Source: Phascolomyces articulosus
Lineage: Eukaryota > Mucoromycota > Mucoromycetes > Mucorales > Lichtheimiaceae
DNA length: 64,000 bases
Direction of reading: 5' to 3'
NCBI GenBank assembly: GCA_025677815.1
Contig: JAIXMP010000007.1
Location: 930,001 to 994,000, forward strand
Both the position numbers and the translations under genes were made by a program. Position 1 is the stretch's first letter. Each line of letters begins with the position of its first letter. Positions 1 through 11,580 of this stretch are shown here, piece after piece. The notes under the pieces were generated by a model. That model had not been told where the DNA came from. It did not search any database and was given only the letters and a program-made list of their open reading frames with translations.

Positions 1-2
1 TA

Positions 3-1107
3 TTATTATTATTTGCATTTTTATTTTCAATTTTAACCGCTTCTGCTGTTGAATTCGAGAAGCGAGGTAATGTTTTTATAAAAAGATGATGGCTATTTTT
101 TCTCCTGATTTGACATTTAAAAACTAAAATCTCGTGTTTCTTCTTCTTTCATATATATTTATTTACATTATAATATAATAGTACCACAAGAACCAGGTAA
201 AGAATGGAGGCCAACTAATTATTAATGGGATTTTTTTAAAAAAAAAAGAAAAAAGAAAAAAAGAATACTAAATTCATGATAAATTACAATGGTTGAAATC
301 AGGTCAACAACCTGTTCCATCCAGTAACGCCGAACCTGCTCCTCCTAGTAGTAATGCACCTCAACCCACAAACGCACCACCTGCTTCTGGATCAGGTTCA
401 CAAGCACCCAACACAGCTGTCGGTAGTCAACAACCTCAAGGCAATCAAACAGCCAATGGTAGTGACCCAGTGGCTGGATTACCTACTACTGGATCTTTTG
501 GCAACACTATCTATCCTGGCGAAGCAACTTTTATTGAACCTACTGGCAGTAAATCCGTTTCACCTTTATTCCGTATTGATTCACGAGAAAATGTAACTTT
601 CCGTTGGGGATATTCTTCTTTACGTGTACGACCTGTCAACTTGACATTAGCTGCTGTAGGTCCTCAATCCGCTACTTATACTATTGCTCAAATGGATGGT
701 GGTGCTACAAGTGCTGTTTGGCATTTGTCCGATGTACCTGCAGAAACTCCCTTGTTTAATGGCATGTATCAAATTCAACTTTATGATCAACGTGGTGTAA
801 GCGCTCACGCTCAACCTGGTTATTTGGCACCTGCATCACGTTTGACAATTGCTTTTTATAATCCTGAATCTTATCGACCCATGACTGGATGTAAGTTTCT
901 TTCTCTTACTTATTTTATCACTGTCATTTACAAAAAAATAAACATACTCATGTTTTATATTTTTATATAAATATAGCGGATTATTGCCCAACCTGTTTTT
1001 ATGATGCAGGCAATCGATTATTGTCTCATACTTTTGGTGGACTTGGAATAGCTTTTGGCATTGCATGTGTTACCTCTGTAGCATTTATTTATGGTCTTCT
1101 TTATTAA
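3..1107 (+). CDS. Secreted/membrane-anchored DUF7137-like protein (5' end outside window)
   Basis: Four exons: 3-66, 182-196, 303-890 and 977-1107. They join in frame to about 265 residues, and only the first few codons are missing. The visible start is a hydrophobic signal-peptide core ending in TASAVEFEKR, with a KR site of the kind cleaved by Kex2-type proteases. A Pro/Ser/Asn/Gln-rich low-complexity linker follows. Then comes a beta-rich domain (VTFRWGYSSL, ATYTIAQMD, YQIQLYDQRG, LTIAFYNPE), a DYCPTC segment and a C-terminal hydrophobic helix ending FIYGLLY. This order (signal, linker, Ig-like beta domain, C-terminal membrane segment) matches the fungal DUF7137 family as I know it; the function of that family is unknown. 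It probably acts at the cell surface or in the secretory membrane. Exon 2 is only 15 nt. I am sure of the gene structure and less sure of the family name. Confidence 0.75.
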
Positions 1108-4100
1108 AAAAGAACGGTATAAATTGACACCTTAAAAAAATCAAAGCTGAAAACGTACATATATAAATATTAAAAAAAAGAAGAATCAACTTAGTCCATC
1201 ATGTATTATTGATACCAAACCATACCATTTCTTTCCTAGTACTTCTTTTAACAACAAAACACATTTTATCTCCTCCTACCTATTTTTTTTTTATCTTCCT
1301 CCTTTTTTTTTATTCAATCACTTTCAATTTTACAAAACGAATAGATTTTTTTGTTCCATTCTGCCAGAATAATAATAATAATAATAATTAAAAAATTATG
1401 AGATTTATCGAAAATGCAGAAATTTATTATATTTTTCTCCTTTTTTCTCTTTCTCTCTCTTCCCCTCATCCTATATATAAGGAGGAATCATGGTTAATAA
1501 TTACTATATTTTAATTATAATGAAGTGGTTTTGAACGATTAGTAAGGTAATGGGGAGAAAAGTACTATTTGTAATGGACGAGTCGAGGAACATGTTATAT
1601 TGTTGATGAGGATGGAGTACTAATAGTATAGATAAAACAATGGTCCTCGATGACTGAATGAGATGTATTGAGAATCTATTCTTAGATCTCATAGTCGTTG
1701 TACTAGTTTGCTTGCGCCCGACAATCACCCAATTATAAAAATAATGTGATTTACTTCACTTTAAATAACATTGTCAAAGCCGATTTGGCTTTGCATAATA
1801 CAATGTTCCAGTCATATCTTCTTTTATTCCATTGTACTAGTTTATATTGCCTGTGCTGAATTTTCTCTCTATTTCCACATTGATCATTTTAGTATTGTAC
1901 TTTTTTTTTTGCATAAAAGGTATATATTTTTTCTCAAAGATCCAGGAATCTTGACATAGTAATGGATATGAGAGCATTACTTCGAAATAGTCGGATAGAT
2001 TATAGTAAGCAGCTACAGAACTTCCTTCTTAAGTAGTAAAGCAATGATATACATGAAATGACATCCTACAAATACCATATACTTGATTTGAACAAGTTCT
2101 TTCATGCAGGATCAAGTTCATAGCAATAGGAGTTGGTTTCTAAACATCTTATTATGATCGTTCGTCAATGTGGTGCATAATAAATATCATCATCATGAAA
2201 TGTAAAAAAAGTGCGCCATCGTTACCATTTTGTTGGTTATTTTTATGCGCATCATAAAGCACGAGGAGTGTTGGTATAACAATAAAGTAATAATCCAAAA
2301 ACATGGTTACCCATGACATAATGGTTGAGATTAACAATGCATATTATGTTATCATGATTTTATAGTAGTATATAACTATATTGTATACTATATTGTTGTT
2401 GTTGTTGTTTTTTATTCACGTTGATGATGAACATAAATTATTAATACTTGCAATAGTGTTATTTATAGTCTTTTATAGAGTCATGTTTGGATGGTCATTA
2501 TATTTAAATTGAACGTTTTTTAAATGACTAATTTTATATCTTTAGGAATTAATAAAGAATACTGGTTGCTCTGATTAAAAAGATATTTTGAAGTTATATA
2601 ATTCATATACCCATATAAACAGAGATGTCATTTGTTATTATTACATGTTTGTTTTGTGGTTAATATGATTTATATAGATGTTCTTCCTTTTGTTACTTTT
2701 GCTTTATTTTACCTTACATTTTTATATATAATGTGTAACAAGTTATTAAAAAAAAATACTAAGCCCAAAGCAACACTACAGCTGTACAAATAATGCTTTA
2801 TTTAATGAATGACTCTGTCCACCTGTTGTACCAAAGAAAGCCTGCTTTCAAGAAAATCATCCATTAGTTTAATGAATCATGGGTTCGATTACATAAAATG
2901 TGTAGTTGCTGTTTTCAATGATACCACAACAATGTGTTAATGAACAATTGAGTATTATACCATATATTTCTAATTTTATGCATGAGAAAATGTTTTTTTT
3001 TTTCGCATAATTTTTTTTATTACTACCAATAGACTAGATTCAAACATGGATACAATTCTTACTGCTTATACAGGACTGTTGTAATAACGTAATGTTTATA
3101 GTAGTACATATTATAAAAGATATCATTAAACAACTATCACTGTTCTGATAAGGTAAATGACCTATGATTATAATGATGAATCCTACTCCCCTTGAAAACT
3201 GTCGTCATTATTAGAGTATACCAGCTGATGTCTTGTTTGATTCTAGAATGACACTCCCCCTTTATAAGATAATCAACATAGTAACAAAGAATTGACAATA
3301 ATTGAAACCAAGCAACGTTTATTATTATTATTATTTTGCTTCTGGTGCATTTTGAAATATCCAAGATTCCATAATATTGAATGCCGATTTCATGTACAAA
3401 ATGATCGATGATTGTAGTAGGTGTAATAGTATTTTCATGTAAGAAATTAAAATGATGTAACACTTTATTCTTGTTAAAGTAACACCAACCCAACCCAACT
3501 TTTCATAGAAGAGTGACACAAGTACCACTATTATTACAACAATAGCATTAGCTGCAAACTGTCGTATTACCAGATTTACAGCCTTACATTTATATCTAAA
3601 ATTAATACAATTATTACACTTATTATTATTATTATGATGATGATAGAAGAATAATAATACGGAGAAAATGGTAACTTTAAAAAATCTATGCCATCTAAAG
3701 TTGTAATACTGATAATGTTAGTGATTTTTGACCTCCTTTTATCATTGGTGGTATCAAAGGAGGTGTATATACATAATATTAATATCAAAAAAAAAAAGAT
3801 CTTCCAAGAAAGATCTGAGGGTAATCACCTTTTTTATTTCTAATGTTCATAGATAGTTTTATTAAGTGTAAAAGAATAATAAGTCATGTATACCTCTGGA
3901 GGATCATTGATTTTGAAGGAGCAAGACTCTATAATAATATATAAAAAGGAGGGGAGAAAAGAAGATTTCCTTCTTTATGTATATATATACGTACACTACT
4001 TAACGGACAAAGTAACAGCAAAGCAACAATAATAATATGAACCATTTTTTTATTATTATTTGTGATCCTATGATCAATTATTTTGTTATGAATTTTTAGT

Positions 4101-5513
4101 GACTCGTCATTTCATCATGAATAAAAGATAACATCACATATAAAAGATCTTCTCTTCTAGGATAAATTTTAATGGTACGATGATGAGATAATGCAATGAT
4201 AAGGGTTCTTTTTTTTTTGATGAGATGATGTTGATGGTACTACTACAAATTATTCTATAGGATTAATACTAGTAGTATGACTTATTGATTTATTATATAT
4301 CGTGTTGTTTACCTGTCATCATGGGTATCTTTCTCTATATAATAAAATGATTACTTGGGGGAGAGAAAAAATGGTGTTATATATATATATATATATACAT
4401 TTAAAGAGTAGATCATTTGAATCGATATTCTCTCATTATATATAAATATATTCTAGTCTTTCATGGTAACAACAAGGAGAAGTCAAATGTTCGTGGGTAT
4501 CCATCATCATTATCACCAGCAACATCCGGACCTAGATATTTATTTATTATTTGTGTATGATCAATAATATATATGCAATAAAAAGTCTTTTAAACAACAA
4601 TTCTTTTTCCTTCTTTCTACTCCATGTAAAAAAGTATTATAATATATATATATAAAGGGTGCACGGCCATCTGATACAGTATGTAGTACTTAACTCATTT
4701 TGTTTATTATTATTATAAAAAAAATAACAAAACATCGGGTTCAATCGGTGTTGTTGTTTTTTATTGTTAGTTTTAATATGCATCTTGTTAAGATGTGGGC
4801 GTCACTTTTTCCGGTCCCTGCGTTGAAGGGGGGAGGGAGTGCAAAAAAAAAGAGGTCACCATACCATCACCACCACTATTAAACACTTTACTATAATTCA
4901 TAATAATAATAATTATAATAATAACACACAGACAGTTTCTTGATTTTATTTATCATACACTCATGATTCACTTGTGCGTAATAACAATCCTTTATTATTA
5001 TTCTATTCTACTTTAAACAGGTTTTTTTATATTGTGTTACATTTTTCTTTTATATTTTCCAGCAATTATTTTATTCTAATTAAATAACTATTCTCGAAAA
5101 AGTTTTGGTGGGGAAAAAAAAAGGAGAGAAAAGAAAAGAAAGAGCCCGCCCTTTGCAAAAGTAAAAATGTTAAGGAGTAAGCGCCAAAGAAAAAACAACA
5201 ACATGCAGATTATAATTGCCACACAATTATCAATCATCGTATTAATAAATAATTGAAATAACGTATTGTATTTTATTTTTTATTACTTCTTTATACACAA
5301 TTTTTGGTTTTTTTTTTAATAAGAAAAATAAAAGAAAAAGAGGAGTTGATGTTGATGTGGTTATATAAAAAAGAAAGAATGACATACGAAGTCGTCATGG
5401 TGATATACAAACACAGATATACAATCTGAAATGGGTAATGAAAAAATGAGAATCGTTTTTTTTTAGGGTATCAAGAACAAGTATAATAATAATAATAATA
5501 ATAATAATAAAGG

Positions 5514-5571
<58 letters not shown>

Positions 5572-5591
5572 TTGTTATTTTTTTTAATAAA
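1108..5591. other. Gene-free AT-rich intergenic region
   Basis: About 4.5 kb with no frame that looks like a protein exon. It holds homopolymer runs, AAT/ATT triplet tracts (about 1369-1388 and 3320-3334) and TA tracts (about 4379-4396). Short open frames here are rich in Ile, Tyr, His and Leu, as expected from AT-rich noise. I saw no tRNA and no transposase motif. Confidence 0.6.
5484..5570. repeat. Compound microsatellite (AAT)n-(TA)n-(GT)n
   Basis: Three simple repeats lie almost end to end: about nine AAT units (5484-5511), about 15 TA units (about 5515-5545) and about 12 GT units (5546-5570). The block lies just beyond the stop codon of the Ecl1-like gene, so it should fall in that gene's 3' UTR or terminator region. 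Confidence 0.9.
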
Positions 5592-6086
5592 TTATAAGAA
5601 TGATGTATGTACATTGTAATCCATGTCAGTTGATGGCTCATAACTATGCATAGATGTATTATCCATTGTTGTTGGACGAGAAGTATAATAATGATGATGA
5701 TGATGATTGGATGCAAAAAGTGAATCGGTTGTGGATGATGAATTGGATGTAAGAGATGAAAGTGATGAAGAAGAACTAAATGAAGAACGTCGAGGATGAT
5801 CTTTTGGATAATATAACGACCTGCGTCGATGATAGGATAATACGGGTGTTGTTGTAATCATAGTGGTTGAATCATTATTATAATAACTTGAACGTTTTGA
5901 ATTATAACCGAATGATGAAGAGACAGAGGATGGATATACATGTTGTTGTTGTTGTTGTTGATAAGAAGGAGAGGTAAGAGTAAAAGATGACTTGGATGCT
6001 TCATGAGCTTCACAAGCAAGACTGCAAAAGTTGATGTTGTCTTCAGACAAACGTTTTTCACAATACAAACAAATGTTAAGATCCAT
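5592..6086 (-). CDS. Ecl1-family zinc-binding protein (life-span regulatory factor-like)
   Basis: Single exon, 164 residues. The N terminus MDLNIC at the first Met carries a C-x2-C-x11-C-x3-C cysteine set (C6, C9, C21, C25). It is followed by Ser/Gln/His-rich low complexity, including short Gln, Ser and His runs. A short protein starting MDLN with this cysteine spacing matches the fungal Ecl1 family, known in fission yeast as small proteins that extend chronological lifespan and respond to nutrient and metal stress. Here only the first 30 residues are family-like; the rest is disordered. The role in this organism is inferred. Upstream DNA is pyrimidine-rich (about 6360-6440). A hydrophilic low-complexity protein with an unrelated Zn knuckle is the alternative. 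Confidence 0.7.
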   Translation of the reverse strand: MDLNICLYCEKRLSEDNINFCSLACEAHEASKSSFTLTSPSYQQQQQQHVYPSSVSSSFGYNSKRSSYYNNDSTTMITTTPVLSYHRRRSLYYPKDHPRRSSFSSSSSLSSLTSNSSSTTDSLFASNHHHHHYYTSRPTTMDNTSMHSYEPSTDMDYNVHTSFL

Positions 6087-7061
6087 TATAATAAAAAGGA
6101 GTTGTTGTTGTTATATGATATGATATGATAATATATATAAGAATATAAGAAATAAAAGAAGTTGTTGTTTGGGTAAAGAAGAAGAAAAAGAGGAAAATAG
6201 AAAAAAAAAGTAATTTATACTTTTTATATATATAAAGTTAGTATGTGTGTGTGTGTGTGTATTATGTTTGTTGTGTACGTGACCTATTTTTTTTATATGT
6301 ATATTATAAGAACACAATATGCAATTGCTCATTCATTTTAAAATTGATTGGCTAGGTTAAACTAATCTCCCTTTTCCCTTTTACACTTCTTCCAACCCCC
6401 CCCAATTCTTTCCTTTTTACCTTTTTCCATTCTATTCCCTCCTACTATTGTATGCATCAAATAAGGAGAGAAGGAAAACCAAAAACGATAATAAGATAAG
6501 AAAAGGCGCGCTCACATTCTTCTTCTTATATTATTATTATTACTATTATTATTATTACAAACATAAAGGAGGATGAACCAAGAAAAAAAAAGAGATGAGA
6601 TAAAAAAGTTGGCGTGGGAACAGGTTTTACTTGGAACGCCTTGCAGATTGTTTTAAATATTTACACCTTTTTTCAGTTCGTGTGCTGCAGAACACAGACA
6701 GTGCCTCTTATTTATTTTTATTGTTTTTTATTTATTTGTATAAGAAGGGTTATCATCATCTCGTTGCTTCTCCCCCCCCAGCTGTTGTTGTATAAATCAT
6801 CGTAATAAACAATTATATCGGGAATCTTTTTAATCTTGGAAAAAGTGGGCTGAGGGAGAGAGAGAGACTATTAAGAATTATTACTGTATCTTGTTAACGT
6901 CCGATACTATTTACAGATATATTATATGCTGATGATAACTGTTGTTGCTTGATGTTTATGTCATTACAACCCTTCTATACTAAAATGATTCATGTAGCAA
7001 TTAAATGTTGTAATATAATTGGTAAAGAAAAATGCACTAGTTTTAATTCATGTTTCTTTAA

Positions 7062-7089
7062 CATCATCATCATCATCATCATCATCATA
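7062..7089. repeat. (CAT)n microsatellite
   Basis: About nine CAT units in gene-free DNA. Confidence 0.9.
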
Positions 7090-7395
7090 AATAAATGTCA
7101 AACTTTAATAATTTTATGCTATCATCATCATCTTCAGACACTAATTTCAGTGTATATCTTTTTAATTCAATTTTTGATTTGCTAAGGTGAAATATTAGTA
7201 AACTAAAACATATTTTTATAGGTAGAGTTATATTGATACTCTCACTAATTGTTCCTATATCTAAATACTCTTACAGGGGATTGATTCAATACTTTATGGA
7301 TAATTTAGTACATAGAGTCATATATCAATGATCTTTAGAATTTACCCTCTCTCTTTCCCCCCTTTTTTTAAGGTACCGTAAATAGTAACCTTCAT

Positions 7396-7423
7396 AACAA
7401 CAACAACAACAACAACAACAAAA
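7396..7423. repeat. (AAC)n microsatellite
   Basis: About nine AAC units in gene-free DNA. Confidence 0.9.
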
Positions 7424-7599
7424 CATAACCATGTGTCCATCATCACCAGCACATATTTATATATATTCCCATGCATTAGAATAAGTTTCTTTTCCTTTCA
7501 TTTGACTAAATATATTTTTATTTGGGGTTTTTTTTTAAAGACTGTGATCATAATATAGTCTTTTTCTTTCTATATTAAAAACCCTCATTTTTATAATAA

Positions 7600-7601
<2 letters not shown>

Positions 7602-7631
<30 letters not shown>
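7602..7631. repeat. (TA)n microsatellite
   Basis: Fifteen alternating TA units. Confidence 0.9.
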
Positions 7632-7632
<1 letters not shown>

Positions 7633-8344
7633 GAGTAGCTCTTTTCTAAATTGAAAAATATATTTTGGTTAATAATAATAAGATTATTGATATTTATTAT
7701 TCTACAAGTAACACACACACACATCATCATCATCATTTATTCTTTCCCGACAATTATCATTATTATTATCATTATTATTATCATTATTTTACCCCACAAA
7801 TACATAAAAGGTTCATATCAGCAGACATTTAAAAAGAATGATGATGCTGATGACGATACTGATGTTGATGACCTATTATATTTGAGGCACGGGAACGTAT
7901 GTAAAAGTTTTTCCATTTCATCGATCCTTATTATTTTTCCTTTTACTACTAGAAGTGTGGTGATCGATGAGTTATATAAGTTCCTATGACAAGAAAACGA
8001 AGAAGGAATGTCTTTTTTGTATATTTACCTACGGTACAACCTTTACACAAAAAAAAAAAAAACTATAATATCATGCATTACACAAGATGATGCATGGCTC
8101 TTTAGGAGAAGGAGGGGAAAAAAAGCTCTTAAATTATTATTATTATTATTATTATTTTATGTGCATTTTTTTTTATTAGCGCGCCAAGCAAATAATTTTT
8201 ATTTTCAAACACAAAAAAGAAAGATCAACAACTCCATCTGATATGAAAATCATCGCCACAACAACACTCTTTCTCTATACTCACTATTTTATACGTAATC
8301 GTTGCAATTAAAAAGAAGAAAGCCAACAAGAAGAAACGGTTCCC

Positions 8345-8381
8345 AGTTTTTATGCATTGCATATTAATGCATAAAAAAACT
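8345..8381. repeat. Inverted repeat / hairpin
   Basis: The left arm AGTTTTTATGCATT and right arm AATGCATAAAAAAACT are reverse complements apart from a two-base difference in the A/T tract. They flank a loop of about 7 nt. It could fold as an RNA hairpin or a DNA cruciform. Nothing nearby suggests a gene or a mobile element. Confidence 0.6.
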
Positions 8382-10343
8382 CAAGAAAAGAATTTTCGAA
8401 TATTTGTTTATAAAATCATGTATTCTAGACTATAATTACTATATTACCAGTTTGTTTATTGTCGAATGCTCTATAATTTTACTAACAAATACTCCTTTAT
8501 AATAAGATTCCTTCTCGGTTTTTATTAAGATTAGAATATAAAAATGAGAGTCATCTCTTCACTATTATAAGTATAATATATACTTCATTCAATGATTATC
8601 TTATTAGTGAAGCTTCTTATTTATTATTATATAGATATACAGATGTTTGGTATATATCACATGTGATTATTGTATTAACCTCAAATCAATAATTCGACAA
8701 TAAAACATGTAGAAACGAATTATGATAGATTGAAATCTTGGACTACTACAGGACATTCTTCATTATATAATTGCTCTCAAAAAGCGTCTTTTTCCAATTT
8801 TTATATAATATAATCCATATAAGTAGCCTCACCACCACAATAAAAAAAAGTATCATATCCATGGGTTGGTCGTATATATAGTATTATTATTTTGATATAC
8901 CGGAAGGTGTAAAGTTATTGTCATTATGCAGGGAAAGGCGTGATGAAACTCAAATCCTATACGAAAATGCCCATGTGTTCTCTTCAGGAATATGCATACA
9001 TATCTTACTTTTTATAATATATTGGATGCATATTTATGATGAAAAAGCTAATCCTTCTCAGTTGATAATAATGTTTGATCAATATAACATAAAATATTAA
9101 TAAGCTAACGTATTTCTTTCTTCCACCATAAATCAATGTTATTATTATCTATATACAAAAGTAAAAAATATCAAAAAACAATATAAATATATAAAAGTTT
9201 TTCAAAGTAAAGAAAAAAAGTTGTTGTATATAATACCCAACAATAATGTGTATAAAGATCATCTTTCATCTTTCATCAAAAGTAGCTGGGCTATTCTATA
9301 TGTTTTATGAAGTATCAAGTATCAGTTTACAGAAAAAAGCTTATGTACTAATCTAGCTTTTGCAATCATTTTATAATGAAGTAGCTTCCCTTGTATATAA
9401 TAAAGATTATATACTTTTGATTTCTTGATGTACTATATTATTCTCCACTTTTTTTTATAAGACAAGTATTATTTGTTAGCTATTGTTAGAAAAGAATCTC
9501 TATGATGCACCTTAATACAAAAATGATTCATAAACATCATATATCCATTGTTATATAAAGCAGTATATCCCATTTATGATTTATTTTCTTTCATCTCCAA
9601 AGACATTATATCTTTATTCTTTGATCGATTGTTGCTGTAAGATTACTTGAATAATAAGAAGGTTTTTCTTTTTTTATGTTTATATTTCTTACATACACTT
9701 TTGTATATTTATATATTGGTTTATGAGTAAAAAGGAGAGTTAATGCGTAAGTATTTTCATTATATAAATAACCTATTTTATTCTTGAAAAGATATTTTTT
9801 AGCAAGTAAATAACAAGTAACATTTATTTATGATGGCATATATAAAAGCTTATATATTTCACTTTACACATGAAAAAGTATTGTTATTTTCACTTTGCTC
9901 TACTTTTATGGTATTATTAGTTGACAACGACAACAAAGTAATAGTACCAGCAATATATTTTTCTTTATTAGCTCACGAATGAAACTTTAAAAAATCTTAG
10001 CGCGCTCACACGCTTTATGACGCGCGTGATAGATTCTTAGGTAAAGTCAAGGTGCTTCACACTTTTTGGTTAAATCGTTTACATTTTAGTTACCTGACAT
10101 TGACCAGAATTACTCTGTTCTAGTAGGAAATTTTCATCTTTACGAACCACACTGATGTTTCTCAGGCATGTTATTAAAAATATACATGGCTATAAAGGTG
10201 CTGGGTATTAATAATAAACTTTGTTACCATGTTCAAGATATAGTAGTGCTCTTCATTGTGTTTGTGTTTCTTGTATTTATTCAGTGTTGGTATTCATACA
10301 TCTATAGCAAAAATACAGGCGTTTTTATAAAAAAAAAAAAGAC

Positions 10344-10375
10344 CATGCGTACTTTGAATCCAGCATCCGCTGGCT
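10344..10375. repeat. Possible copy of a dispersed hairpin repeat
   Basis: CCAGC-ATC-CGCTGG forms a small stem next to TTTGAATCC. The arrangement (hairpin beside GGATTyrAAG) recalls the motifs at 14.24 kb and 27.0 kb, but this copy is the most diverged and could be chance. Confidence 0.3.
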
Positions 10376-10599
10376 GACAACGTGAACCAGTACTGGTGAC
10401 GCGTCAAAAAGTACTCCATTGAGGAGGGAGAGAGAAAGGGGTTAAACTATATTTAAGTTGGTAAATAGAGCAATGAGTTTATATTAGTTGAGTGATCTTC
10501 AAATACTACATCTTCGTCTTAAATGGTTTACGAAACTATAAACTTACCAAAGCAAATTAAAAAAAAAACATAAAAGAAATGTGCAAAAAGAAAAAGATC

Positions 10600-11580
10600 T
10601 AATAGAAGAGAGTTAATCATTAAAATACATAGATAAATATCAATATTCACACATTAACTTGATGATTCACCTCTCCAATACCCAACTAAGCATCATGATA
10701 ATGAAAGTCATACATATCTTGAAATAAGCAAAAAAAAAGGCGAGTTTAAAGACATCCCGGGTCAAAGCATGACCAAAAATAGACAACAGGGTAGATATTT
10801 CAGTAGGAATGACATGGTACGGCAAAGGATTAAACCAACATATATGATGAAAGATAGACGATATAGCATGATGATGAATCGATACAGCATACATGATAAA
10901 AGTTTGTTCAGGGTAACTTGATCAACGGGTATTCATGATGCAACATAAAGTAGAACCAAAGGCCAAAGATCATGCGACACAACAAAGAATTACCAAAGAA
11001 GGATGGCTTGACACATGGTAGTAGTAAATAATCTCATAGTATATACGATCAATGGAAACATACAACATAGTGCATAGTATGGATGACCGAAGGAGATTGA
11101 TACAAGAGAGCAACAACTTGGATGACTAATAAAGAAGATGGATAACACAAAAAAAAAAGATTTGTATTATCAACAGGTAGAAGACACATTATAAATATAA
11201 TACGATCACGAAAAAAAAAAGGTGTCAAAAGAAATCCAATAACATACCATAATATATCGCACCATGTTTGGGAGGAAAACAGCAGGAAACAATGTTACAT
11301 GACCAAAAAGATGAGTGTGACGGCTGCCGCAGTAAGGATGGATGGATGAAACGATCAACAAAACGGTGAATCAGAGCAGAAACATCTAGACAAGGATGAT
11401 CATAAAAAGTTTACCAAGAGAATGAAGGGACAGATGAACCATGGGAGTTTGACCGGATGGATTGGAGCCAGAGAACCATGGATGGATTGAGTAAGACCTT
11501 GCTGCATGATGGATAGTGATGAAAAGAATTAATGATGGATGATAAATGATTGGATGATTAAATAAAAAAAAAAGAAAAAA
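10600..11580. other. Strand-asymmetric, non-coding segment
   Basis: For about 1 kb the + strand is visibly purine-rich (recurring GATGG, AAAGA, GGATGGAT) and less AT-rich than its flanks, with no long open frame on either strand. The minus strand reads as CCATCC-rich. It may be an old repeat or a non-coding transcript; nothing decides between these. Confidence 0.35.

Noticed and set aside
2870..2900. GGGTTCGATT resembling a tRNA B box
   Set aside because: The bases around the loop do not pair as a T-arm and no D-arm, anticodon arm or acceptor stem can be built upstream.
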